Shown in pieces: positions 1 to 11,596 of a DNA stretch of 64,000 nucleotides. Position numbers and translations under genes: made by a program. The first letter of the stretch is position 1. Every line of letters begins with the position of its first letter. The stretch comes from Rhizaria sp. SCN 62-66 (Eukaryota; Rhizaria, unplaced), in contig MEDY01000012.1 in assembly GCA_001724265.1 (NCBI GenBank), positions 185,427 through 249,426 on the forward strand, written 5' to 3'. The notes under the pieces are model-generated. The model searched no databases and was not told where the DNA came from. It was given only the letters and a program-made list of their open reading frames with translations.

Positions 1-3000
1 TACAGCGGCGCCTCGTCGACAGCGTCTTTGAAGCAGGCCGCGTCATCGCCACTGATTCCATCACAACTGAAGTCATTCAACTTAGCATTGTTGTTGCTAA
101 TGACGCCATCGTCGCAGTCTGCCGAGTTAAGCAACGTTTGCACGGTCACAACACCCGCATCACTAGTTGTGTGGAGGCCGCTGCAGTGTAGCTTCTCTGT
201 CTGGGTACTATGGCGGTGTGCAGCAGTCGAGTTGCGCAGCAAGCGAGCCTTCGCAGGCGCGAGCAGAGCGCGCGTCGGCACGGGCAGGGGAGCGCCAGGG
301 GGGAGATACATAAAATGCAAACCAGGGTTTACTGAGAGTGACGTAGTTCCTAAAGCAGATTTGGACTCATCAGAATCAATAGCGCTGTTTGTGGTTGACA
401 AAAGACCAATCGTGGCCTCGTTGGGAAGAATCGAACAATCATACGAGCTGTCGACGCAGGTGTTCACGCAAAGCGCGTCGCAAGCGTTATCCGTCTCGGT
501 CTTAGCAGACTCGTCTTCTGACTTGGCTTCGGTCTCCGTATCCACCACTGATTCTTTACTGGTGTCGGACTCGGCGTTTGAGCGCGCCACGTACAGAGTA
601 GGACAGCCTTGTCGCACCCATGCACACGCTGCACGCGATAGCACTGCAACGTCACCGACCTCCTCGTCTCGCTGCTCAGCCGCAGCCGCATTCGTGCAGC
701 TTGCACTGACCAAAGCGTCAGCTGCAGTTATGGCGGCAGCAGTAGCGGCATCACCGAGTGCGATGCGCGCACCGGCCGTGAGAATGCGCCAGTGTGACGC
801 GACACATGAGCGGTAAAACAGAGATGCGTGACGCAGGTTCTCCTTGTTGTTCACGCTTGCGTCGTTAGCATGCGCGAGAGATGCAACAGCGGCGCGCAAG
901 ACACGTGGAGGGATACAGAGGACCACGGCGGCAACGGCAGTGTTGCTCGCCCCAGAACCGCTGTTATCACCACCGTCGACGATGCACGGGTTGAACCCGC
1001 GAATGCACATCGCACTCGCACTATTCACAACACTTGCGTCGTCAATGTGCGCGAAAGCTGCGGCCACTGCAGATACGTTGAGAGCTGTGCCAGCGCCGTA
1101 GACTGGCGCAGTGTCCCACTCATGCTCCGTGTGCGTACTGCTTGCGCTCACGCTAGCGCTCACACTGTCGCTGAACTTGCTGCGTACGTAGCCATTCAGC
1201 ACAACCACAAAGCCGTGGTTGGACTCGTCGTTCTTGCCGTTTGTGAGCATCTGCCCGTGGGAAAGTGGTTTGACCTCAGCACCGGAGAGCAACACCTCAA
1301 CAAAGCTACCACGACCACTAGCGGTACCACAGTCACTTAGGTTGTTGGTACGACCAGCAAGAAGGTTAAGAGTCGCCCTGACAATCACTTCCTCCTCGGT
1401 GAATTGAAGCGCACCACGAGCATTCTTAGATGAGTTCACATCCACTGACTCCTTAGCGGCGGTCTCGGTGAGTGCATGTGCAATCGACGGGAAGATCTGT
1501 GCCATGATACGCGCCTTGGCAGTTTGTGCAGCAGGGTGAGAACTTGCTGCAGCAGCAAGCTCTCGCTCGGTCTCTTCCTCCGCTTGCGCCGCGGCTTCAG
1601 CTTTGGCGTTTGCCTCGGCAGTGACGGCAGCAGCAGCAGCTGTGGCAGCATCAACAGCATTGCTGACATCAGCGAGCTTGATCTTGCTCTCAACCTTCAT
1701 CTTAGGCGTCGTCTTAACCGCTCCACCACGGCGGCGCGCGCGCAGTCCTTGCTGCTGTGCCTCGAAAGGACTACTTTGATCGGTAGCGACATAGGTCAAG
1801 TCTCCAGTGGTGAGACTGCTAATGTCGCTCTCGTTGCCGCTCACGTCCCCGTCGAGCTCAACGTCAGCAGCGATGTTCGCCACGTTGCCTGCGCGCGGGT
1901 GCCGCAGTTGTGTGGCGTTTCTGGGCGACACGGTGAGCGACTGCGGAACCGACTGATGGCTCTTCGGTGACTGCGACTCTGTCGCACGCGATTGGGGACT
2001 GGTGAAGCCGGATTCCGTGCCGCCGATGGTGACAACACCGTCTTGGCCGTCGATCTCAACATCGCCCCGTTGCTGTTCACTAATCGTCGCTCGCGCAGCG
2101 TTGCCCTTCAGACTCATCCCAGCGGTGTCATCATCCGAGTATGCAGCATCATGATCGCTATCAACATCGCTGCCGCTTGTACTTGTGCTGTCGCTGCTCC
2201 ACGTATCTTCCTCTTCGTCTTCGTCACTCACAACGTCATCTGTACCCAGCACCTTGCTGCCCTTCGCTTTGCCCCGCCGCCCAGCCCGAACACGAGTCGC
2301 ATCGCTGCTCATCGCAGCGTACTGGGTCCCTTCTGGGTCTGAGTCGTCTCCGTCCTCGGCGTCCTCCTCGAGGTTGAGACGCGCCTGCTCTGCGTCCGCA
2401 GCGGCGACGAGCGCTGCCGCTGCGGTGGCCGGGCTGGGCAGCTGCGGCAGTTGCGGCAGCGCCATGGATAGTGACAGCTCAAGCGTCACTGGCGACGGCG
2501 ACATCTCGCCCTGTGACTGCATCAGCAGTGAGTCATCCTCCTCCTCGTCATCGTCACAATTGACACTCTTTGACTCGCTTGTAGAGCTGACGAGAGAGCG
2601 CGCGCGCGTCGACAGCGCCGTCGGCAACGGCAACGACGACGCAAGCGTTGCTAAGTCAGGCGCATGCGACCTAACTCTGGCACCAACCCGCGATGCTGCC
2701 GCCGCCGCCGCCGACGCCGCCGCCGCCGCCGCCGTGGCCGCGGCGGTCGCAGTCGCCGTGGCCGCGGCCGCCGCGGTGGAGGACGCCTGCGAGATGCGCG
2801 CGGGCGGGCGCGGGGCGCGCGAAACGGCCAGCCCGAGGCAGCGAAGGCCGGCGACAACTACGCGGCGCGCACGCCGACGCGTGCTGCGCAGGATCGAGCG
2901 GATAATGATGCGTTTAGCGGTCAGCGAGCGTTGGTTTCCGAGTGCACGGTGGTACCAAATGCGTGCCACGATACTTGCCGTGAGCAGAGTAGCAAGAATA

Positions 3001-4277
3001 AACGCGGTTGTGCCCGCAATAATAAGCCGCGCAGACGGAAGAGGGATGGATGACGAGAACATGAAAGAAACAGGGGTACTGTAGCCAAACCCAAACAGAC
3101 GAGAAAATAACGACACACTCACGACGCTCGCAGCGGCGCTAGAATGCTCCACCGTCGTGTCGACCGCTGCTGCAAGCGTAGCTGCGTCGAGATCATGCCA
3201 GTAGATGTCGACCAGCACGGATAAGTAGCGGTAGGACTCAACCGTTGCCACTGCAATGCTGAGCAAAGTGATGAGCGCGAGTGCAGTGACGACGGGCAGA
3301 GACATGAGAAAACTAAAGACACCGCTGATCGTCTTATCGGCGCGGCGACGAGTCTGCTGCTTGTTGATGTTATTTCCAACGTCGCCACTCGCGCTGGGAA
3401 CCGTGTTGTTAACAGCGATATCACCCGAGTGAGAAGATTTGCCCTCACTGTTGTACATGTTGCGAGCATCAGCATCGTTATGGTTGTCGCTTTTGTGGAA
3501 TCTGGGGGCAAAGAGGTCAACCGTCTCGAAGTCTTGCTGCTGGGCGGATGCGCTCCCATCAGGGCGAGTCACACTGGCAGCATGCACCCCAGAGACACGG
3601 TTGCTGTCGCTTGACGACAGTTGTTGCAGCTGTTGACGTGTCCGTGAGAGCGAGCGCGCGTGCGAGCGCGAGCGCGAGCGTGACCGCGAGCGCGCCTGCT
3701 GCGCAGCGTGCGATGGCGAGTGCGCAAACGATTGCGGAGGCAGGGCGGGATTATGCTGCGGCTTGAAGGGGCTACCAGTCGTCTGCAGGGGGCTCCTGTT
3801 GGATTGCAGGGGACTCTGGCCGGACTGCAGGAGGTTTTTGGTCTCTGTTTGCGAGGGCGTGTGCAAGCGGCGGCGCAGCAGCGGCGAGCCAAGAACGCTT
3901 GTACTAGCGATCTCGGCTGCGCCAGTGCGCACACCAGTACTAGTCGTGACGACGGGCACAGCAGCAGCCGTCGTAGTTTGACTGTCTGCTGCTGGGGTGT
4001 TTGCGGTGTTGTTGCTGCCGGTGTTGGCGATCCCGAAGTTGAAGCTAGCGGCACCGCTGCTATTGCTAGTACTACGGGGAGTTGGGAGACGGCGAAAACG
4101 AGTGGCCTGCTGCGGCAGGGCCAGCCCACGAGACGCATTCGTCGTGCCTGAGCCTGAGCCAGCAGCCTCGCTTGACTCTGAACTTTGTTGCTGTTGCGCG
4201 GGCGACCTCTGACTAGCATCAGGAGTAAACACGCTGAGGCCCAGGCGCCCAGGGGACGGCGCACGCGTAAACGACAT
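1..4277 (-). CDS. Giant low-complexity two-TM protein, 3' end cut by window edge
   Basis: Reading leftward from the ATG at 4277-4275, one frame stays open to the window edge, about 1425 codons without any stop, so this is a real gene whose C-terminus is missing. In order I see a Ser/Gln/Asn-rich N-terminus with SPLQ-type repeats and an RS-rich stretch (about residues 130-230). Two hydrophobic segments follow near 317-350 and 416-440, then a poly-Ala block (DNA 2692-2790), an acidic Ser/Asp region and an Ala/Glu stretch. Near 985-1100 the motifs KPLSHGQ, VVVLNGYVR and PVYGAGTAL resemble, loosely, a divergent cyclic-nucleotide-binding fold as found in NTE1-type lysophospholipases or SOS1-type exchanger tails. 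That likeness is an inference from memory and is weak. I do not recognise the protein. The catalytic part, if any, would lie left of the window. Confidence 0.75.
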   Translation of the reverse strand, partial: MSFTRAPSPGRLGLSVFTPDASQRSPAQQQQSSESSEAAGSGSGTTNASRGLALPQQATRFRRLPTPRSTSNSSGAASFNFGIANTGSNNTANTPAADSQTTTAAAVPVVTTSTGVRTGAAEIASTSVLGSPLLRRRLHTPSQTETKNLLQSGQSPLQSNRSPLQTTGSPFKPQHNPALPPQSFAHSPSHAAQQARSRSRSRSRSHARSLSRTRQQLQQLSSSDSNRVSGVHAASVTRPDGSASAQQQDFETVDLFAPRFHKSDNHNDADARNMYNSEGKSSHSGDIAVNNTVPSASGDVGNNINKQQTRRRADKTISGVFSFLMSLPVVTALALITLLSIAVATVESYRYLSVLVDIYWHDLDAATLAAAVDTTVEHSSAAASVVSVSLFSRLFGFGYSTPVSFMFSSSIPLPSARLIIAGTTAFILATLLTASIVARIWYHRALGNQRSLTAKRIIIRSILRSTRRRARRVVVAGLRCLGLAVSRAPRPPARISQASSTAAAAATATATAAATAAAAAASAAAAAASRVGARVRSHAPDLATLASSLPLPTALSTRARSLVSSTSESKSVNCDDDEEEDDSLLMQSQGEMSPSPVTLELSLSMALPQLPQLPSPATAAAALVAAADAEQARLNLEEDAEDGDDSDPEGTQYAAMSSDATRVRAGRRGKAKGSKVLGTDDVVSDEDEEEDTWSSDSTSTSGSDVDSDHDAAYSDDDTAGMSLKGNAARATISEQQRGDVEIDGQDGVVTIGGTESGFTSPQSRATESQSPKSHQSVPQSLTVSPRNATQLRHPRAGNVANIAADVELDGDVSGNESDISSLTTGDLTYVATDQSSPFEAQQQGLRARRRGGAVKTTPKMKVESKIKLADVSNAVDAATAAAAAVTAEANAKAEAAAQAEEETERELAAAASSHPAAQTAKARIMAQIFPSIAHALTETAAKESVDVNSSKNARGALQFTEEEVIVRATLNLLAGRTNNLSDCGTASGRGSFVEVLLSGAEVKPLSHGQMLTNGKNDESNHGFVVVLNGYVRSKFSDSVSASVSASSTHTEHEWDTAPVYGAGTALNVSAVAAAFAHIDDASVVNSASAMCIRGFNPCIVDGGDNSGSGASNTAVAAVVLCIPPRVLRAAVASLAHANDASVNNKENLRHASLFYRSCVASHWRILTAGARIALGDAATAAAITAADALVSASCTNAAAAEQRDEEVGDVAVLSRAACAWVRQGCPTLYVARSNAESDTSKESVVDTETEAKSEDESAKTETDNACDALCVNTCVDSSYDCSILPNEATIGLLSTTNSAIDSDESKSALGTTSLSVNPGLHFMYLPPGAPLPVPTRALLAPAKARLLRNSTAAHRHSTQTEKLHCSGLHTTSDAGVVTVQTLLNSADCDDGVISNNNAKLNDFSCDGISGDDAACFKDAVDEAPL
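2692..2790. repeat. GCC/GCG coding repeat (poly-Ala)
   Basis: About 100 bases of GCC/GCG-type triplets encode a nearly pure Ala/Thr stretch in the left-edge giant protein, just after its second hydrophobic segment. It generates arginine-rich and proline-rich shadow frames on both strands. Confidence 0.8.
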
Positions 4278-5817
4278 ATCAGTGGCAAGCTGACTCGCTT
4301 AGCGAGTGTTCGTGTCAATCACCAGAGAAGGCCGCAGGTAGAGTTGACGAGATTAGTCAAGCTCGAAAGACTTAGGTACGCGCTTCGTGAGTTCTATAAT
4401 AGAACAGAAATACAGGAAGATAACCAAGCAATATTACGTGTGTGTTAGTATACAAGATCACGCATGTAAACGACAACGCTATGCATGTCGTGTAAATCGC
4501 ACATCAGTTGTAAGAAGAGACATAATGTTTTGCAGGCGTGGCGCGACGCGTCTCGTTTGGAAGGCCACTCACAGAAGCACTTAACGTCCACATTTCAAAT
4601 TATAATAAAGTGAACACATACTAAATAAAATATGAAATCACACTACAGTACTGGTATCGTTATTTGAAAGAGACACATGCCACACAGCGATGCAGAAATC
4701 TCACGCCAGCTCAGACCTGCGCCCAGCACTCTTTTCCGGTTTGCGCATTGCAGTCCGAGATTGCTCTGCTGGTCGCGCACAACCACACGAATTTACATCG
4801 ATTCAGACTAAAATTGCATTCAAAGGCTCGAAACCTAGCCGGATAACTTAAAACGTTTCGTGATTATGTCAAAGCTACAATGTAGAACGCATATATCATT
4901 GATGTTTGCATTTCGTTACACGTGCTTCTCCTCGTTACCTGCAACGGAACAACTGCAACAAATGGTCTAACATCCACGAGTTTGCCAAACAGTACAGTAG
5001 CAACATTTCCATATGATTTCATAGTGTTGTGTCAACTGCTATCAGTTACCACGCTGTATTGAGCCACTATGCAATGACAACATGACTTGAAGTTTTGTGC
5101 AATGAGATCTCTTCATAATATAGAGCATAAACAGCTGATTAATAGATAATAAATTTGTAATTTAGAGCCAGTATATTTACCGGTATTTCTAGAAATTTGC
5201 CCTGTTTGATTTAGTAAAATTTGCATTTCAAAAAATACATATAAAAACCAGGTATCATGACTAGCTTTGCGTACTAGCTTGCTCATGAGAGGAGTCTTGG
5301 CGAAGGGACATGCTGGATGCAACTTGCTGTTCGACCCACCCTTGACCACAGTCATAGCCAGTTGGTGACGGAGCAAACGAACCCAAATCTTTCAAAGAAC
5401 TTTATGCGTCTCCACGCTCCTGTATAGCACTGCAAGTGAGCTATCCCGACTGAATCATGTGTGCCTTATGTGGTTTCATTTGAGAGGATCCTGATATTCG
5501 CGCGTGATCTCCGCGCTATCTCGCGCTGCCAGCGACCTCAACCGCTGGACATATCTCCTTCGCCCACGTCCCTCTCACCCCATTTCCCGCTACATGGCCC
5601 GCATCATGGCCTATTAAAACAACGCTTAACTATGTATCACCCTCTGAAAACTTCATCGTTTTTTTTTTGTTTGCAATCGATGCGCACATGCTCTCTCTGA
5701 CTGTCGCTTTCTACGTGCCCCCTCGCCTCCACTGGCCGTCTCCTCCCTTGTACCCTCGTCATTTCCCTCCGCTTCCGCGACCGTACCTTTCATCTGCAGC
5801 CCCGCGCCTTCTCCAAC
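4278..5817. other. Intergenic region between divergent genes
   Basis: This is about 1.5 kb of AT-rich DNA between the start of the left-edge gene and GET3. It must hold both promoters. Short open frames occur but none has coding-like composition or a recognisable motif. A TATTAAAA stretch near 5611 could be a core promoter element for GET3. No tRNA or snRNA was recognised. Confidence 0.5.
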
Positions 5818-7235
5818 ATGGCTGACGAGATTATGGACCCCTCCCTGCAGAACATCATCGACTCCAAGACCCTCCGCTGGGTCTTCGTCGGTGGCAAGGG
5901 TGGTGTCGGTAAGACCACCACGAGCTGCTCCCTCGCTGCCCAGCTCGCCAAGCACCGCGAGTCCGTCCTCCTCATCTCCACGGACCCCGCGCACAACCTC
6001 TCCGACGCCTTCGGCCAGAAGTTCTCCTCCAAGCCCACCCTTGTGCCCGGCTTCGACAACCTCTTTGCCATGGAGATCAACCCCTCGACCGAGATCTCTG
6101 AGGAGCTTGAGAACGCCGAGTCCAAGTCCTTCTTCTCCGAGATCGCCACCTCGATCCCCGGTATCGACGAGGCCATGTCTTTTGCCGAGCTCATGAAGCA
6201 GGTCCAGTCCATGTCGTACTCGACCATCGTGTTCGACACCGCCCCCACGGGCCACACTCTCCGTCTCCTATCCTTCCCCACCGTCATCGAGAAGGCATTC
6301 GAGAAGATCAACTCGCTTAAGGGCCGCTTCTCCGGCCTCTTCGGCCAGGTCGCCGGCATGCTCGGCATGGGCAACCAGGACGAGTCGTTCATGGGCAAGC
6401 TCGAGGAGATCCAGACCTCAGTGCGCCAGATCAACGCGCACTTCCAGAACCCTGAGGTGACGACCTTCGTCTGCGTCTGCATTCCCGAGTTCCTCTCCCT
6501 CTTCGAGACTGAGCGGTATGTAACTCTTGCTTGCATTTATTAACAGAACCTCACACGTTATATCATATGTTGCTACTTGAGGTCCTTCCTGGACCACCAC
6601 ATGCCCACCTTGTTTGTCGATGCCAAAAAACACTACCTTACAACATTTCACGAAGCCAACATCTCACTCTTCTTATGCCATTTTCTCTTTTGTTCCTCGT
6701 AACTGCAAGTACAGTCTTGTCCAGGAGCTCACCGGCTTCGGCATCGAGACGTCCAACATCGTCGTCAACCAGGTGCTGTATCCCGACGATGGCGCTGAGT
6801 GCCGTAAGTGCGCGGCCCGCCAGCGCATGCAGGGCAAGTACCTCGACCAGATCGACGCGCTCTACAGCGATTTCCACGTTGTCAAGATGCCCATGCTCGA
6901 CGAGGAGGTCCGCGGCCAGGTACGTCGCGCTCCCAAGCTCTTCCACTCAAACGACCAAACTTAGCAGGCTCTAATATGAACATGCTCTCATGTGTGACTA
7001 CATGTCAAGCAATCATGCAGTCCAAATGATGTTTCATTCTCTGTAACACTTTAAGGAACGCTTCTGGTTATAAATTTCTATCACTATGCTCACATATGTC
7101 TTCTTAACTCGTTGTCTCTGGCTGTTTCACTCACAGGATTCCCTGCTCAAGTTCGGCGGCATGCTCGCCTCCGGCATTCCCGACAAGTATGCCCTCACCG
7201 ACGCCACCGAGCTCGCCAAGATCAAGCGCTGCTAA
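5818..7235 (+). CDS. GET3: GET3/ArsA-type ATPase (tail-anchored protein insertion)
   Basis: Cytosolic ATPase that carries tail-anchored proteins to the GET receptor on the ER. Three exons, 5818-6515, 6715-6919 and 7137-7235, join in phase to give about 333 aa, a normal length for the family. The deviant Walker [11 protein letters not shown] lies at residues 25-34. [13 protein letters not shown] (switch II and A-loop region) and [11 protein letters not shown] follow. The zinc-binding CxxC appears as CRKCAARQ in exon 2. The first intron splits the Arg codon of ETER|LVQEL, exactly where homologues continue, which fixes the splice sites (GTATGT donor, ACAG acceptor). The second donor is GTACGT. 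The gene ends in TAA and is convergent with the downstream flavoprotein gene. Confidence 0.95.
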
Positions 7236-7885
7236 GTGCGACGCTGCTCTGCGCATGCTCGCAGGATGAGAACTAAGCTCTGCTGAGAGAGGCATGCGCG
7301 CGTGTGGACGTGTTTGTGGTGGTTTAACTTTCTTTACTCAAGCTCAAGTGCTTGGACTAAAGTCGTGCTATCGTCGTGGTTTTGGAGTTGTTGTTGTTGG
7401 AGTTGCTTTTGTGCGGAAAATTACATGGCGTTACGTATTAACAAAGTTAGCATGATCAAAAAAAGAAGAAATTATTAATACAACTGTGACTAATGTTTTG
7501 TTTTCAACTGTCACAACTACGGTAATGTCACCAACTCGAGAGTTTTTGATGCATCGATCTTTGAATAGATATTTGAATATAAAGTATCACTATGTATCGC
7601 CACACTCACTACTTGTGACGCGGTGTTGTTTACGGGTGGTAATCAAGTTGTTCATCCATCAACTCACTTCACGACACGTGGAGTTCACTCAGTCATGTAG
7701 ATCTGATATAGTACCACCAATTTAAAAAATTCAAGAGGTATTACCATCAAACAATGAAACAAACGTTGTTAGTTCAACAACAAAAAATAGTCCCCACATA
7801 TATCAAGCCCTACAATATCATTTACAAAGCACTGTGAAACATGTTCCGTGGCACTACGGAAACACTCATAAGTCGGCTGACAAGC
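7236..7885. other. Convergent intergenic region
   Basis: About 650 bp of AT-rich DNA between the 3' ends of GET3 and the flavoprotein gene. It should hold both 3' UTRs. Nothing else is recognised; the 79-codon open frame at 7486-7725 is AT-rich and has no coding character. Confidence 0.5.
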
Positions 7886-10786
7886 TTAAGACGACGGAGA
7901 CATGACATCCTTAGCAGCGGTTGCGCCAGCCCGACGCCCAAACACGACACACTCCGCGAGCGAGTTGCCACCGAGCCGATTGCGGCCGTGCAGCCCGCCC
8001 GAGGCCTCGCCGCACGCGAACAGGCCCTTGATGGGCTCGAGCGCGTGGCGAGATGCGCCAGTCACGCTGGGGGCGCGGAGAGCGCGCGCGTTGGTGTCGA
8101 TCATAATCCCTCCCATTGTGTAATGAAGTGAGGGAGTCACGATCGCAACGGCCCACTCCGAGGGGGCGCTCGCATCGCCGTTGATGGCATAGGGGGAGTA
8201 TGTGTCAGCGAAGGGAAACGTGCGCTTGCCAAAGTTCTCACTGTCATCATTCGCAACACTACTATTCGAGCGCGAGTAAGACAGAAGGCTGGAGTGCAGT
8301 CCAGCGGCGGCCACAAGCCACTGCGGATAGCTGTCACTGTCACCTTCGCTGCCACTGTCGCTGTCACTAGAACTCTTGGTCTCACTCTCTGCATTGTTCT
8401 TGATCTTCTTCGTGTCAGCAATGGTAATGCCTGACATCTTCACAGCAGAGCAGAACAGACGCGCGGCCAACACCGAGCTCTTCTCACTGCTGCTCCGAGT
8501 GAGCTTCGCCCACTGTGCAGCAAACTTCCGAATCTCAGCGTCAACAGCGTTGCTGTGCCCACAGTCACTCAAAATGACGCCCCACGCGCCCATGTCAGTA
8601 CTGTCGACATCCTTGTTGCTGACAAGAGTGAACAGTCCCTTGGATGCGTAGAACTTTGCCGGACCAACGCCAAACTCACGGACAGAAGCCGGGGAAAGCA
8701 GCAACGCCGCGGTGTGCGTCGAACGCGCGTAGATACGAGAGGACACGTGGTCACGAGTGCTGGAGATGATGAAAAAATAACATGTGAACAGATTTGCGGT
8801 TAGCTAATCGTATAATACTGTTTAGCTTGCTGCTGGAAATAGACCATTAGGTTTCGATGATATAAGACAGAGTTGGTTCCAAGGTCGTGCTTGAGCGTAC
8901 CTAAGCTCGTTCACAAACCGCTTACCGGTCGTGAGATCAGCTAACACGCCGCCAACACCGCGCAGCGCCTCGGGGGCGAGGAACTTGGTCATCGCGTCGC
9001 GATCAGAGGGCATCACAAAGCCGGTGGGGTGAACCTGGACGTGGTTCATGCCGGTCAGCGCGGCGCCGATTTCCTTCATTTGAGGACAAAAGCAACGAAT
9101 ATGATAAGATAAAAACAAGGTTCAGCAATGACAATTCGTTATAGCATGCACTACACATGATCAGTTAGCGAGCGGTTTATGCAATTTCATGTTGCAATTA
9201 TGAACAGAGGCATCGCAAACAAATACGCACCTCAGCGATATCGAGGCCATCGCCTGTGGCCCACGGTCCGTTTGTCGTGGGCAAGTTAAGCTTTGCCAGC
9301 TGGGGATTCCACCTCTGTAGCTGCTTCGTTGATGCAGCAAAGCCACCTGACGCCATGATGACCACCCTTGCGTGAATCAAATGCTTGCCAGCCTTAGCAC
9401 CACTCGCGGCCGCCGTGGCAGCATCCTTGGACTTTGCAACATTCTCGTACCAAATGCCCTGCACGCCCCCGCGGCAGACCTTTTGACCTGCAGCACCGTC
9501 CACATCGGCGTTGACGTTAGCGCAAGCGATACCGGTGACGCGCACGCCAGTCGCGACGGTCACCATCGCAGCGTACTTGCCGTCTTTGGCCGCGAGCGCA
9601 GCCTTGAGCCCCGCAGTGACCGCAAAGCCGACGGGTGGGGTCAGGCCCCTGGCGTCCGGTCCGGGCCGGTGCGTGCGCGCGGCGCTGTGCCCGCCGAGCG
9701 CGGTGAGCTTGGCCAGCGGCGCGACGCCGTGCTACTCGAGGAAGGCAACAGCGGCCGCGCTGTCCGTCACCAGCGCGGAGACCAGGACGCGCATGCTCGC
9801 GGGCACTGCGGAGTCGCCCGCATTGCTGGCAGCGCCCGTGCTAGTCGCCGTGACGACCGCAGGGTCCGAGTAGGCCAGACCGAAGTTGTCGTGGCTCTCG
9901 GCCCCGCTGTTGTCGCTCGTGCTCGCATGTGTGCTGCCGACGTTGTCAGCGTTGCTCGCGCACGACGCAAGCGTGTCCTTCACAAACAGCTCAACACTGT
10001 CGCCCTGAGCCCCACCGAGGCCTTTGTAGTACTCGATCTGCACGGGCGTGCCGACGGCGTTCTGTCCCGACGACGCCTTCGCAGAGTTGCCGCCCAGCGC
10101 GGACTCCTTCTCCAGCAGAATGACCGTGGGCAGCCCAGCGGCACGCGCGGCGGCGGGGGACGCCGTGGCGGCCGCGGTGTCAATGCCGGAGGCGGCTGCA
10201 AGAGAAAGAGCGGTGTCGACGAGCTCGATGGCGGCCGAGAGGCCGGCGAGACCACCGCCGACGATGACTGGCGGAGGGGAGAAGTAGAAGATATGAAGGA
10301 TATGACAATATGAAAGGCACGAATCATAAAGATAGGGAGCAATAAAAAACACAATTCACCTTAATGTCGTAACCACTTCGATCAACGACAACTCACATAT
10401 CCATAATAATGGTCGATTTCGAGGCAGAGCTGAAGATCACTCTTTAATGACTCTAACGTACCCACGCAAGAGGAGTCTTGAGGACACTTAACGTCGCCAG
10501 TCTGCTCTTCAAAAGCAAGAACAACGTTTTTGTTAGCGTTACCACCCGTGACAGTCGCAGCAGACGCAGCACCAGAGGTTGCGGTCACCGTGAGCGGCAC
10601 CGCTGACGCAGCCGCAGAAAGCAGGCTGGCTGTGGCGGCAGCGACTGACTTGGCTGCTGCGGCGGAGGAGCTCGACTATGAGAGACTGAGCAAAGTCCAC
10701 GCAACACCTGAGATGCCAATGATAAAGGACACCACCGCGATCCACCCAGAGACACGTTGCCGCTCGTTTGTATGAGCTGGCGGCAT
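7886..10786 (-). CDS. Membrane-anchored fumarate reductase-type flavoprotein with two in-frame TAG codons
   Basis: FAD-dependent fumarate reductase of the yeast Osm1 type, which reduces fumarate to succinate in the ER or mitochondrial lumen. Exons on the minus strand are 10786-10462, 10267-9231, 9073-8901 and 8759-7886. All phases close, giving about 802 codons and a TAA stop. Exon 1 encodes a signal anchor (WIAVVSFIIGISGVAW) and a linker. Exon 2 opens with the FAD motif VIVGGGLAGLSAA and contains LGGHSAARTH and TTNGPWATGDG. Exon 3 has VQVHPTGF, and exon 4 has YTMGG and GLHGRNRLGGNSLAE. In-frame TAG codons occur at 10678-10676 (codon 37) and 9734-9732 (codon 287, in FLE-TAG-HGV just before LGGHS). 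No TAA, TGA or frameshift is present. Either UAG is sense in this genome or the gene is inactivated; the intact remainder favours the former. The 10462/10267 junction depends on a GTACGT donor chosen because it is the one that restores phase. Confidence 0.85.
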
Positions 10787-11596
10787 CTGTGACTCGAAGG
10801 ACGCATCAAGTTGGAGGGGACGTTGACAGAAATAGAGATATTGAGCTCAAAGCAGCTTGCTAACAAGAGTAATATTATGGTATAATCTCAGACAGGTATT
10901 AAATCCATGGCATTCAGCTGCAGCGAGTTTAACGGTCGCTGCGATGAAATATTGCTTCTGCTAAATCTGCTAGCAGACTCATTCATGATAGTGGTTGTCA
11001 TCATAGTCACGCCGCTGAGGAGATGCTGAGTCATGCGCGAAAATGACTCTACAGAGACTCAAAACGAATTGGAAGCAACGAGAATACAGCTTGGTATACA
11101 ATTATCTTGCAAAGGGAGATGATTAAAGACTTTAATGAGTGTATTCGTGTCCGCCCACTGTGTTCAACGCAGTATGTGACTTGGAAAGAATTATGAACAA
11201 CGAACAGGGAAGTGGCGGATGCGATGAGTAAAGAAGCACAAACAATTAGCGCTGAGGAGTGTGTCATGTCAGAATAGCAATAACATGCGTCATCTACAGA
11301 ACAATTTCATTGTCGACCTGCATCCATGCGCATGCGATTGCAGTCCATGTTCAATGTTCAGAATGTACACTCTGGCTGATTGTGAGTGCCAAATTTAAAG
11401 CTAAGTACGATGAAATAGGAGTTCAAAAGGTATCAAAACAAAAAGCGGAACAAAAAAAAATGAAAAGAAATAATATGAATGAGTTAACTATCCACAGTTG
11501 AATGACAGCGTCTCAAATAACAATCGGGAGACATAATCTTTCTTTCTGAAGTATCACACCAACACAAAGCATGAAATCGGTGCTTGTGTTGTTAAT
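10787..11596. other. Intergenic region
   Basis: About 800 bp of AT-rich sequence between the flavoprotein start and the 3' end of the two-pore channel gene, both on the minus strand. It should contain the flavoprotein promoter and the channel's 3' UTR. No gene or RNA was recognised. Confidence 0.45.

Noticed and set aside
10391-10400. GTGAGT donor in the flavoprotein first exon
   Set aside because: It gives phase 0, whereas the FAD-motif exon needs phase 1. The GTACGT donor at 10461 closes the phase and matches the local consensus.
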